Positions 34,688-42,583 of a stretch of DNA of 64,000 bases are shown here, in pieces. Numbering within the stretch: position 1 is the first letter of the stretch; each line of letters opens with the position of its first letter. The position numbers were made by a program, and so were the translations under genes. A model generated the notes under the pieces. It made no database searches. It saw only the letters and a program-made list of their open reading frames with translations, and was not told the DNA's origin. Source of the stretch: DASRHT01 sp035293765 (GTDB lineage: Bacteria > Chloroflexota > Ktedonobacteria > Ktedonobacterales > Ktedonobacteraceae); the NCBI GenBank assembly GCA_035293765.1, contig DATGMF010000071.1, positions 30,726-94,725 of the forward strand, read 5' to 3'.

Positions 34688-36103
34688 ATGTCTAAAACCC
34701 TATTTGACAAGATCTGGGATGCTCATGTTGTCCATGATGCTCCAGGAGAGCCCACCATCCTCTACATTGATCGTCACCTTACTCACGAGTCAACCTCGCC
34801 GCAGGCGTTCGCCGGCCTGCGGGCCGCAGCTCGCCCGGTTCGCAAGCCGGATGCGACAGTGGCAGTCATCGATCATAATGTGCCAACGCGCCCGGGCCGC
34901 AAAATGATCGATGTGATTGACCAGGAGAGCCGTCTCTGCATCACAACGATGGAGCAGAACGCGCGCGATTTCGGTGTCCCTTTATACGCCATGAATAGCG
35001 AACTTCAGGGTATCGTTCATGTGATCGGTCCCGAACTGGGGTTGACGCTGCCGGGAATGACCCTCGTCTGCGGCGATTCCCACACATCAACCCACGGCGC
35101 GCTGGGCGTCTTCGCCATCGGCATCGGTACCAGCGAGGTTGAGCATGTCCTGGCAACGCAGTGCCTCTTGCAGCATAAACCCAAAACCATGAACATCCGC
35201 ATTGAGGGAGAGCTGCCCCCGGGCGTTGGAGCCAAAGATGTGGCGCTGGCCCTGATCGGCAAACTGGGCACCAGCGTCGGCACCGGCTATGTCATCGAGT
35301 TCAGCGGCTCTACCGTCAGCAACCTCTCTATCGAGGGACGTATGACGCTCTGTAACATGGCTATCGAAGCGGGCGCAAGGGCTGGTATGGTCGCGCCGGA
35401 TGAGGTCACGTTCTCCTATATCAAGGGCCGCCCCTTCTCTCCTAAAGGGGAGCAGTTCGAGCAAGCCGTTGCTAGCTGGAAAACGCTGGCTAGCGAGCCA
35501 GATGCCCACTTTGATGCTGTGCATGAGCTGAACGTGACGGATCTGAAGCCACAGGTGACCTGGGGCACGGCTCCCAATATGGTCGCGGACATTACCGGCA
35601 CCGTGCCCGATCCGGCGACGGAGGCCGATCCGGTGAAACGCCAGAGCTACGAGCGGGCACTGCACTATATGGGATTAACGGCGGGCCAGCCTATCCAGGA
35701 TATTCAGGTAGATACCGTTTTTATCGGTTCCTGCACCAATTCTCGGCTGGAAGACCTACGTAGCGCTGCCCACTACCTGCGAGGCAAGAAAATCGCGTCC
35801 CATGTGCGCGCCATCGTTGTGCCCGGCTCAACGCGCGTGCGTCGCCAGGCCGAGGAAGAAGGGCTGGCCGATATCTTCCGCGAGGCCGGTTTTGAGTGGC
35901 GCGAGGCTGGCTGTAGTATGTGCATTGCAATGAATGGCGATCATCTCTCCTCTGGAGAGCGCTGTGCCTCGACCAGCAACCGCAATTTCGAGGGTCGCCA
36001 GGGACAGGGAGGCCGCACGCACCTGGTCAGCCCTGCTATGGCTGCCGCAACGGCAGTGGCGGGACATTTTGTCGATGTGCGGCAATTTGCATCAGTTGAT
36101 TAG
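34688..36103 (+). CDS. leuC: 3-isopropylmalate dehydratase large subunit (LeuC-type)
   Basis: A 471-aa aconitase-family subunit. The 4Fe-4S ligands are in GSCTNSR (VFIGSCTNSRLEDL) and in the CSMC motif of WREAGCSMCIAMN. GDSHTSTHGALGVFAIGIGTSEVEHVLATQ and the N-terminal MSKTLFDKIWDAHVV are typical of LeuC. With LeuD it isomerises 2-alkylmalates to 3-alkylmalates by dehydration and rehydration. Start ATG 34688 is 8 nt after GAGGAG. It lies in a secondary-metabolite cluster with two synthases and an aminotransferase but no leuB, which favours a dedicated non-leucine role such as 2-oxo-acid homologation; a housekeeping leucine role cannot be excluded. Confidence 0.93.
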   Translation: MSKTLFDKIWDAHVVHDAPGEPTILYIDRHLTHESTSPQAFAGLRAAARPVRKPDATVAVIDHNVPTRPGRKMIDVIDQESRLCITTMEQNARDFGVPLYAMNSELQGIVHVIGPELGLTLPGMTLVCGDSHTSTHGALGVFAIGIGTSEVEHVLATQCLLQHKPKTMNIRIEGELPPGVGAKDVALALIGKLGTSVGTGYVIEFSGSTVSNLSIEGRMTLCNMAIEAGARAGMVAPDEVTFSYIKGRPFSPKGEQFEQAVASWKTLASEPDAHFDAVHELNVTDLKPQVTWGTAPNMVADITGTVPDPATEADPVKRQSYERALHYMGLTAGQPIQDIQVDTVFIGSCTNSRLEDLRSAAHYLRGKKIASHVRAIVVPGSTRVRRQAEEEGLADIFREAGFEWREAGCSMCIAMNGDHLSSGERCASTSNRNFEGRQGQGGRTHLVSPAMAAATAVAGHFVDVRQFASVD

Positions 36104-36130
36104 CGCGGCAGAAAGAGAGGAAAGACCATC

Positions 36131-36787
36131 ATGGAGGCGTTCACCCATCATAACGGCGTGGCTATCCCCCTGGACCGTAGCAACGTCAATACCGATGATA
36201 TTATACCGGCACGTTTCCTTAAAACTATCAAACGTTCAGGATTTGAGGCCACGCTATTCGCGAATTGGCGCTACCTCGCCGATGATAAGACGCCCAACCC
36301 GGCGTTCGTCCTTAACCAGACGCGCTACCAGGGCGGGAGCATTCTGGTAGCAGGCGAGAACTTCGGCTGTGGCTCATCGCGCGAGCATGCCCCCTGGGCC
36401 TTGCACGATTTTGGCATCAAAAGCATCATTGCCCCCAGCTTCGCCGACATCTTCTACAATAATTGCCTGAACAACGGCATTTTGCCCGTCACATTAGCGA
36501 ATGACAAAGTAAAGCAGCTTCTGCAAGAGATTGAAGCGCAGACGGGCTACACGCTCAGCATTGATCTGGAGCAGCAAACAGTGGTCACGCCACACGGTCA
36601 GGCGTTCACGTTCGCGATTGACAGCTTCAGGAAGCAGGCGCTCCTGCAAGGTCTGGATAACATCGGCTGGACGCTCTCGCATCGCGCAGCCATCGAAGCC
36701 TACGAGCAGACCCGACGCCAGGAAGCCCCCTGGGTCTTTGTTTCGACGCAGTCGGCCTTCAGCACTTCAGGAGCCAAAGGGTCATGA
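36131..36787 (+). CDS. leuD: 3-isopropylmalate dehydratase small subunit (LeuD-type)
   Basis: A 218-aa swivel-domain subunit: NVNTDDIIPARFLKTI, FGCGSSREHAPWALHDFGIKSIIAPSFADIFYNNCLNNGILPV. This is the longer bacterial LeuD form. It should pair with the LeuC encoded 27 nt upstream. Its TGA overlaps the ATG of the following type II thioesterase by 4 nt, tying this metabolic gene to NRPS/PKS machinery and supporting a dedicated precursor role. Confidence 0.94.
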   Translation: MEAFTHHNGVAIPLDRSNVNTDDIIPARFLKTIKRSGFEATLFANWRYLADDKTPNPAFVLNQTRYQGGSILVAGENFGCGSSREHAPWALHDFGIKSIIAPSFADIFYNNCLNNGILPVTLANDKVKQLLQEIEAQTGYTLSIDLEQQTVVTPHGQAFTFAIDSFRKQALLQGLDNIGWTLSHRAAIEAYEQTRRQEAPWVFVSTQSAFSTSGAKGS

Positions 36788-37554
36788 TTAAAACGGCAGG
36801 ACTTAACACCTGGATTATGCCATTACATCCTAAAAGCGCCGCCCCTTTACGGGTGTTTTGCTTCCCCTATGCCGGAGGAGGCGCCTCGTCTTACCGGCTC
36901 TGGGCGCAGGCGTTTCCAGGAAAAGCTGAGGTACTGGCGGTACAGATTCCCGGGCGGGAACAACGCCTGGCAGAGCCGGCATTCACCGAGCTTATCCCCC
37001 TCGTCGAACAATTAGCTATCGAGATCTCACCCTGGCTGGATCGTCCCTATCTCTTTTTCGGTCACAGTATGGGCGCGTTCATCTGTTTTGAACTCGCTCG
37101 CCATCTGCGTCGTCTGGGGAAGCCGCTGCCTGCGCGCCTCTGCGTGTCGGGAGCGCGTGCGCCCCACATTCCCAATCCTCACCCCAACATTCATCAGCTT
37201 AGCGAAGCAGAGTTTTTGTACGAGATCCAGCATCTGGAGGGGACGCCGCCGGAGGTGCTGCAAAATCGCGAGCTAATGCAGATTTTGCTACCGCCGCTAC
37301 GGGCAGATTTCTCCGTCTGCGAGACCTACATCTATACGGCTGACAAACCGCTGGAATGCCCGCTTTCCGTCTTTGGCGGACGACAGGACCCGCGGGTCCC
37401 GTATCAGCACTTGATCGCCTGGCGACAACACACGCAGAACGCCTTTACTCTGCATATGTTCCCCGGCGGTCACTTTTTCCTTCATTCTGCTTCCCGCAGC
37501 ATTTTAGATACGCTTGAACAGAGCATAGAAGCAGCACTTGCTCAACAGGATTGA
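36784..37554 (+). CDS. Type II thioesterase, second copy
   Basis: A 256-aa editing hydrolase. FCFPYAGGGASSYRLW and IPGREQRLAEPAF lie at the N-terminus, the nucleophile is in FFGHSMGAF (Ser95), the acid is in the FGGRQDPRV segment, and the His is in FPGGHFF (H230). It clears stalled or mis-primed carrier domains. It is translationally coupled to leuD and followed by an MbtH gene, so it most likely serves the PKS-NRPS line at 42584-64000. It is clearly different in sequence from the copy at 18815-19597. Confidence 0.94.
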   Translation: MIKTAGLNTWIMPLHPKSAAPLRVFCFPYAGGGASSYRLWAQAFPGKAEVLAVQIPGREQRLAEPAFTELIPLVEQLAIEISPWLDRPYLFFGHSMGAFICFELARHLRRLGKPLPARLCVSGARAPHIPNPHPNIHQLSEAEFLYEIQHLEGTPPEVLQNRELMQILLPPLRADFSVCETYIYTADKPLECPLSVFGGRQDPRVPYQHLIAWRQHTQNAFTLHMFPGGHFFLHSASRSILDTLEQSIEAALAQQD

Positions 37555-37648
37555 GCGGAAAGGAATGAACATCTCGCTCGAACACCATCTTCGATCACGT
37601 TGTTTTTTCAAGTCGCTATACAGTTATTACAGGAGGATACACCGTACC

Positions 37649-37864
37649 ATGAATCAAGAAGACAATGAGAATGTGACATACCGCGTCGTCGTAAATCACG
37701 AGGAGCAGTATTCTATCTGGCCCACACACCTGTCCATCCCTCTCGGCTGGCAGGATACCGGCAAGAGCGGTCCCAAAGAAGAGTGTCTGGCCTACGTCAA
37801 AGAGGTCTGGACGGATATGCGCCCCCTCAGCCTGCGCAAGGCAATGGAGGCGGCAGCACGCTAA
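37649..37864 (+). CDS. MbtH-like protein, second copy
   Basis: A 71-aa MbtH family protein: NHEEQYSIWPTHLSIPLGW, GKSGPKEECLAYVKEVWTDMRPLSLRK. Very similar to the copy at 30175, especially in the C-terminal half. RBS AGGAGG lies 12 nt before the ATG; the in-frame extension upstream (37538-37648) has no family support. Last gene of the sigma-LeuCD-TEII run; a 12-bp-stem terminator follows. Confidence 0.95.
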   Translation: MNQEDNENVTYRVVVNHEEQYSIWPTHLSIPLGWQDTGKSGPKEECLAYVKEVWTDMRPLSLRKAMEAAAR

Positions 37865-37888
37865 AGCAGACAGCATACAGGTATGTGT

Positions 37889-37919
37889 AGCTCGCCAGTT
37901 AAAGTTCAACTGGCGAGCT
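37889..37919. terminator. Hairpin terminator between convergent genes
   Basis: A perfect 12-bp stem AGCTCGCCAGTT/AACTGGCGAGCT with a 7-nt loop, between MbtH (+) and the nucleosidase fusion (-). A CTTTTTG run lies 14 nt beyond on the plus strand. Confidence 0.8.
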
Positions 37920-37946
37920 GCTACTGCTACACTTTTTGCAACAAGG

Positions 37947-39725
37947 TTACCGCGGTTGGATATCCAGCTTCGCAAGAATTTCAAACGCGAAAGCGCTGGC
38001 ATGTCTGGCAGCTACCTGTTGTGACCCCTGCTTATCGACCTCGCTTTTGTTATCAATGCGATCCGAGATTCCACGCACAATCAGTGCCTGCATCCCTGAG
38101 TGCCTGTAGGTCGCCTGTAGAAAACCGTGACTCTCCATCTCTATGGCAAGCGCATCTTCGTATGTCGATTGTAAAAGATCATAAAGATCAGATTGGGTTG
38201 AGGCAAGAAGCTTCTCCCCGGCAGCTATAGGCCCAACGAAAACACGAGGAGCAGAGCCTCTGTGCGCATCAAGCCCGAGGAGACGCTGCAACCAATCAGT
38301 TTTACGCGCCTCCGCATTCGCGCGCTGAACCATAAGATGGCTTGATTGGCCCACCTCTGGCCGAGACATAAACTTTTCTGCCCCGACTTTACCCGACTCG
38401 TAACCATAGACCTTCGTGGCAACCACTACATCGCCAAGCTCTACATCTTTAAGCCCCCCGGCTACCCCTACGAATAAAGTAACATGAGGCTTGAAGTGCA
38501 TAATGGCTCGCTCCGCTTCCGCGGCTGTAGCGGTACCACCGGCGCCGATTTGCGCAATGACCACCTCCCATCTCCCTCTACCGGCTACAAAGCTCCCACG
38601 CTCATAAATGGTGCCTGCGTATGTCTCCTCCTGCACCTCGCTTAAATGCCTGCGAACCGCCTCGTATTCAACCCGCAAAGCGGTGAGAATAACCGCGCGT
38701 TGCGCTTCTGTTACAGGTAATCGAAACGCCATACTCCCCTCCTTACTATCAACCAGATAGCGTAGCCGGGCTGTATCGCGCACACTATCCCGCAAATTGC
38801 CCCAGGGCACCCGCTCCAGACAGAATAGACTTTGCCGAAGCGCCTGTTCTTCATAAGCAGTTCTTGGAAACTGCAAGACGGGACGGCTGTCGCCTCCTGA
38901 TGGCTCCAGATCCTCAAGCAAAGCCTGTCCGACACGCTTCAAGGCATCGGACGAGGATGCAGCCAGCGCAATGCGCAGGAGAAAAGGTCGCTGAAGATTA
39001 CGCATAAAGCCGCCGTAGATGCCAAGCGCATGACGCCCCACTGGCCCGGCCTGTAACAGCTCTTCTCTTACATCGCCGGACGTTACGCGTTGCAGAACAT
39101 ACTGTTCCTGTTCATCAAGCCGGGTCGGCTGTAAACAGATGCTCACCAGGCTATCATCTCGCGAACTGGCGAGCGCATCCAGGACACGTCGATGCTCCGT
39201 CCCATCCCACTTCCAGGGATAGGTGACATAAAACTCATAGGTTTCATGCACATAGCGGATCTCAAAGATGTCCTCTCTGCGTCTTATCTCCGCCAACGAG
39301 TGATACTCAAAAGGTTCCAGGAAGCGTTTAAATGCCGGCCAATCAGGGAGCGGCGCCAAGTCATAGCCAAACTCCTTAAAAAGCATCTGGACTTGCCGGG
39401 CCGGCGCCTGACAACATCGGCTATACTGGTCCTGGCTTGCATATTCAGGACAGGAAAAGCGACAAAGTAAACCGGTAGCAACGCCTACAGCAGACCGGGC
39501 TTTTACATAACGCAGATCCCAGGCGGCAATGCCACTATTCCAGAGGCGCGCAACCATATGTACCTGCGCCTCCAACTGATGGTATATTCTCCTCGCTCTA
39601 TCCTGATCCGCCACATGCATGGTGGAAGAAAATGAATGGCCGGTAAGTGTAAAGCCAAACAACACCTCCACCCTCCCCCGTTCCAGTCGCCTTACAGGAT
39701 GGGCATAAAGCTGCATCAATGCCAT
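37947..39725 (-). CDS. Purine-nucleoside-phosphorylase/MTAN-like nucleosidase fused to an unknown N-terminal domain
   Basis: A 592-aa protein. The C-terminal part (about 335-590) is a PNP_UDP_1/MTAN-like nucleosidase: AVILTALRVEYEAVRRHL, IAQIGAGGTATAAEAERAI, HVTLFVGVAGGL, and the ribose-binding ALAIEMESHGFLQA and VRGISDR. Such domains cleave or phosphorolyse nucleosides and are common in bacterial conflict proteins. The N-terminal part (about 1-330) is not a known enzyme to me; its end LRYLVDSKEGSMAFRLP resembles the segment that precedes the ATPase in HerA/VirB4-like proteins, suggesting a domain swap. No signal or membrane segment. It is flanked by a terminator and a zinc-ribbon gene on the same strand. 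It is probably not part of the biosynthetic pathway; defence or nucleotide signalling is a guess. Confidence 0.75.
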   Translation of the reverse strand: MALMQLYAHPVRRLERGRVEVLFGFTLTGHSFSSTMHVADQDRARRIYHQLEAQVHMVARLWNSGIAAWDLRYVKARSAVGVATGLLCRFSCPEYASQDQYSRCCQAPARQVQMLFKEFGYDLAPLPDWPAFKRFLEPFEYHSLAEIRRREDIFEIRYVHETYEFYVTYPWKWDGTEHRRVLDALASSRDDSLVSICLQPTRLDEQEQYVLQRVTSGDVREELLQAGPVGRHALGIYGGFMRNLQRPFLLRIALAASSSDALKRVGQALLEDLEPSGGDSRPVLQFPRTAYEEQALRQSLFCLERVPWGNLRDSVRDTARLRYLVDSKEGSMAFRLPVTEAQRAVILTALRVEYEAVRRHLSEVQEETYAGTIYERGSFVAGRGRWEVVIAQIGAGGTATAAEAERAIMHFKPHVTLFVGVAGGLKDVELGDVVVATKVYGYESGKVGAEKFMSRPEVGQSSHLMVQRANAEARKTDWLQRLLGLDAHRGSAPRVFVGPIAAGEKLLASTQSDLYDLLQSTYEDALAIEMESHGFLQATYRHSGMQALIVRGISDRIDNKSEVDKQGSQQVAARHASAFAFEILAKLDIQPR

Positions 39726-39751
39726 AAAACGGTCCTACTATTTTCTTCTGT

Positions 39752-40705
39752 TTAGATCAGGCGAATGCGGCTGGCTGGCTGATATCCATTAGGCGGGGCG
39801 GTAATCTTATCAGCGTCCAGCCCCAGTTGCTTCATCGCCTCCCGCACAACATTGTCGGTGGTATGCTCCATCAATGCGACCTCGTCTCGCTGAAACTCGG
39901 TCAGGTTATTAGGGCGTAAAAGGATCAAAAAATCGCCATCGAGGATAAAAGAAGCGATAGAGCGCACCAGAGCGATTACCAGCACCCATAACAGCGGGAT
40001 GCCGAAGAAAAAGAGCAAGAAGCTCCATATCAGCAACGCTACTCCAGCAGACGCAGTGGGAGGAGGAGCTGATGGTGCGCCGAACGTTCTGGAAGAAGAA
40101 GAAACGGACGTCGCGAGTCCTGCTGCACCTGCAACGATGTTAATAACAGGCATGATGACTGTCAGCAACATCAACGCAAACACGGCCACTCGTAGCAAAC
40201 TGAACCCTGGCTGTACGGTTGTGGCACGCGATATATAGAGATCGTGCCCGGCGGGAGTGGCGTAGATGAACACGCTTGTACTCTTGCGCCTGAACCTTAT
40301 ATAATCGCGGCGCTCGTCAACAAGCCCCTGATCGGTCAATTTCTCTGTACTGGCTTTGGATTGATCCAGGTTACGCTGTACAAGCTTGTCAAAGATCACC
40401 TGGCGTACACTCATCACTTGCGTATTTTGCCCTTCTAATAGCCACGAATGATGCTTGATCAACGTGCCATGACCGGCAAAAGCACGCCGTATGGAGCCCA
40501 GACCTGAGGCAGGGAGCAACGCCGTAGTGGGCTGAGGCGCCTGAGCAACCGGTGGTGCAAACATCTGTTGCTGCCCCCTTCCACCCATCCCTCCTGTTTG
40601 AGAAAAGTGTTGAGCGCCCCCCGAAGATAATGATTTGCCACACCGCAAGCAAGAACTACTCCCATCAGGATTATCCTGAAAGCAAGACATACATCGAATG
40701 GACAT
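39752..40705 (-). CDS. Zinc-ribbon membrane protein
   Basis: A 317-aa protein. The N-terminal zinc ribbon is CMSC...CLRC (MSIRCMSCFQDNPDGSSSCLRCGKS). A Gln/Pro/Ala-rich linker and a soluble alpha/beta part (about 85-165) follow, then two strong membrane segments (LLRVAVFALMLLTVIMPVINIVAGAAGLA and LLIWSFLLFFFGIPLLWVLVIALV) and a short cytosolic tail. The function is unknown; this layout is common among uncharacterised proteins of large-genome soil bacteria. The start ATG 40705 is chosen to begin just before the zinc ribbon. It is separated by 26 nt from the nucleosidase fusion downstream, so the two may be co-transcribed. No visible link to the NRPS genes. Confidence 0.75.
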   Translation of the reverse strand: MSIRCMSCFQDNPDGSSSCLRCGKSLSSGGAQHFSQTGGMGGRGQQQMFAPPVAQAPQPTTALLPASGLGSIRRAFAGHGTLIKHHSWLLEGQNTQVMSVRQVIFDKLVQRNLDQSKASTEKLTDQGLVDERRDYIRFRRKSTSVFIYATPAGHDLYISRATTVQPGFSLLRVAVFALMLLTVIMPVINIVAGAAGLATSVSSSSRTFGAPSAPPPTASAGVALLIWSFLLFFFGIPLLWVLVIALVRSIASFILDGDFLILLRPNNLTEFQRDEVALMEHTTDNVVREAMKQLGLDADKITAPPNGYQPASRIRLI

Positions 40706-41124
40706 GTTATACCCCCATTCCACAATACTTAAAATGACAAGCACATCTACTACTCTCGATATCCCCTCAATCGGTGATGTTATCTTCTCATCACCGCTCT
40801 TTGTGCATGCAAGGATATAAGAGCAAGAATCCTATAAAATTCTATATTGATGATTATATCATAATACATGTTATTTACAACAATATAAAAAACTAAGTAG
40901 TACCAATGTAATAGATATACAATATTATCTTATGTAAATATATCAAGTAAAGATTTGTAAATTGCCTCTTGCTCAAAAACAGTCTGAGCTATTTTTTCTG
41001 CTTCTCTTCATCTTTGCAGAGAAGGGCACGGCAGCCAGCTCACACACGATACGAACAAGAGGCATTTTCCATGTCGAATCACACTACAACGCTTCTGCGC
41101 CAAAAGTTGCTATCAACCGCTGCG
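40706..41124. other. AT-rich intergenic region
   Basis: 419 nt without a convincing gene. The stretch 40840-40960 is strikingly AT-rich against its surroundings (tatatcataatacatg, atatacaatattatc) and probably contains the promoter of the zinc-ribbon gene. The part next to the synthase stop (40980-41124) shows no remnant of a LeuA regulatory domain that I can read. Confidence 0.5.
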
Positions 41125-42303
41125 CTAAACGGCGACCGGCGTTTCCACGCAGCTTTCGGCAATGTAGAGCAGGTCGGCGTCGGTAACGTGCTTCTTCTCA
41201 TCGGCCACCGCAATGAAACGTTCATAGGCGACTTTAAGCTGTAGAGCACTCAATCTGTAACCTAACTGGCGCAGGTGAGCATCCAGCGCATGCCGACCGG
41301 AGTGCTTGCCCAATACCAACCTGGTCCCCTGCCAGCCAACCGCTTGCGGAGTCATGATCTCGTAAGTGAGACGGCTCTTGAGCATACCATCCTGATGAAT
41401 ACCGGCCTCATGAGCGAAAGCGTTAGCGCCGACAACGGCTTTGTTTGGCTGCACCGGAATGCTCGTCAGGTCGCTGACGAGCCGGCTGGCTGCCAGCAGT
41501 TCTTGCGCGCAGATACGCGTATCCACATTGCCAAATGCTTCGCAACGCGTGCGTAGCGCCATGACGATTTCTTCGATGGCGGTATTGCCTGCTCGCTCGC
41601 CAATACCGTTGATGGTGACCTCTACCTGGCGCGCCCCGGCCTTGATCGCGGCCAGCGTGTTGGCTGTTGCCATCCCCAGATCATCATGACAGTGCGCGCT
41701 CAGGGTCACATCGTCAATGCCTTCCACGTTCTCACGCAGATAGCGGAAGAGGGCCTCGTACTCGTGCGGCAGGGTGTAGCCAACGGTGTCGGGCACGTTG
41801 ATCGTGGTCGCGCCCGCATTAATAGCCGTTTCGAAAACGGTGCAGAGATAATCCCAGTTGCTACGTGTGGCGTCTTCGGCTGAAAACTCGACAGTGGGAC
41901 AGAGGTTGCGCGCATACGTCACCGTCTTTTTAATCTGTTCTAACGCTTCCTCAGACGTCAGCTTGAGTTTATGCTTGAGATGGATCTCAGAGGTTGCAAG
42001 AAAGACATGAATGACCGGCTGCTCCGCATCGCGAATGGCCTCCCATGCCGTATCGATATCGCCAATGGAGGCGCGAGCGAGGCCGGCAATCGCCGCGTCA
42101 CGCGTGATACGGGCGATCTCTCTGACCGCTAAAAAGTCCCCTGGTGAGGCCGCAGGGAAACCGGCCTCGATAATGTCCACGTTGAGACGCACAAGCTGCT
42201 CGGCGACCTGGAGCTTTTCTTCGATGGTCATGGTTGCCCCTGGCGACTGTTCGCCATCGCGCAAGGTGGTGTCGAAAATTTTCACTACGGCTGATCTGGT
42301 CAT
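41125..42303 (-). CDS. 2-isopropylmalate synthase-like enzyme lacking the regulatory domain
   Basis: A 392-aa DRE-TIM synthase. The catalytic barrel has FDTTLRDGEQSPGATM, ATSEIHLKHKL, EFSAEDATRSNWDYL, NVPDTVGYTLPHEYE, metal site SAHCHDDLGMATANTLAAIKAGA and GIGERAGNTAIEE; the linker has GANAFAHEAGIHQDGMLK and LGKHSGRHAL. Typical LeuA proteins continue for about 110 more residues with the leucine-binding LeuA_dimer domain; this one stops at EKKHVTDADLLYIAE..., so it should escape leucine feedback. It condenses acetyl-CoA with a 2-oxo acid (2-oxoisovalerate or an analogue). RBS AAGGAGG precedes the ATG. It is the last gene of the right-hand NRPS operon, which ties it to precursor supply. Confidence 0.9.
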   Translation of the reverse strand: MTRSAVVKIFDTTLRDGEQSPGATMTIEEKLQVAEQLVRLNVDIIEAGFPAASPGDFLAVREIARITRDAAIAGLARASIGDIDTAWEAIRDAEQPVIHVFLATSEIHLKHKLKLTSEEALEQIKKTVTYARNLCPTVEFSAEDATRSNWDYLCTVFETAINAGATTINVPDTVGYTLPHEYEALFRYLRENVEGIDDVTLSAHCHDDLGMATANTLAAIKAGARQVEVTINGIGERAGNTAIEEIVMALRTRCEAFGNVDTRICAQELLAASRLVSDLTSIPVQPNKAVVGANAFAHEAGIHQDGMLKSRLTYEIMTPQAVGWQGTRLVLGKHSGRHALDAHLRQLGYRLSALQLKVAYERFIAVADEKKHVTDADLLYIAESCVETPVAV

Positions 42304-42332
42304 GTTGGGTCCCCCTCCTTAGTAAGCAATCG

Positions 42333-42515
42333 CTATGATGTTTTCAGCTCGGCCACGTCCAGGTTTCTGGAGCGCAACAATCCTACAGTCATCTTGTAAT
42401 ACAGGAACCTGAGAGCCACGACGATAGATAAAATGCCAAGCACCATGCCGAAAAGCACGCCTGAGAGGTATGGCATGGCCTGTCCCTTTGCTGCACCAGA
42501 AAGCTCGTGCTGCAT
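42333..42515 (-). CDS. Small single-pass membrane protein, 60 aa
   Basis: A 60-aa protein from ATG 42515, with RBS GGAGGGAGGAG just upstream; the in-frame extension upstream runs only through a dispersed repeat. One transmembrane helix is visible (YLSGVLFGMVLGILSIVVALRFLYY) with a short N-terminal and a basic/hydrophilic C-terminal part (KMTVGLLRSRNLDVAELKTS). No family recognised. It lies between the terminal NRPS gene and the LeuA-like gene, 29 nt before the latter, so it is probably translated with them. A role in anchoring, export or immunity is possible but not shown. Confidence 0.65.
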   Translation of the reverse strand: MQHELSGAAKGQAMPYLSGVLFGMVLGILSIVVALRFLYYKMTVGLLRSRNLDVAELKTS

Positions 42516-42551
42516 CGTTTTCTCCTCCCTCCTGACAGAGCAGGAGCAAGA

Positions 42552-42578
42552 CAGGGCAGGAGCCAGCCCTGCCCCTAC
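42552..42578 (-). repeat. GTAGGGGC hairpin repeat
   Basis: The minus strand reads GTAGGGGCAGGGCTGGC and then TCCTGCCCT: a GGGCAGG/CCTGCCC hairpin, nearly identical to 11005-11030 and 51581-51606. It lies 5 nt after the stop side of the terminal NRPS gene. Confidence 0.7.
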
Positions 42579-42583
42579 ATATT

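Noticed and set aside
40969..41244. 91-codon plus-strand frame overlapping the end of the LeuA-like gene
   Set aside because: It overlaps the synthase C-terminus antisense and has no motif or membrane pattern.
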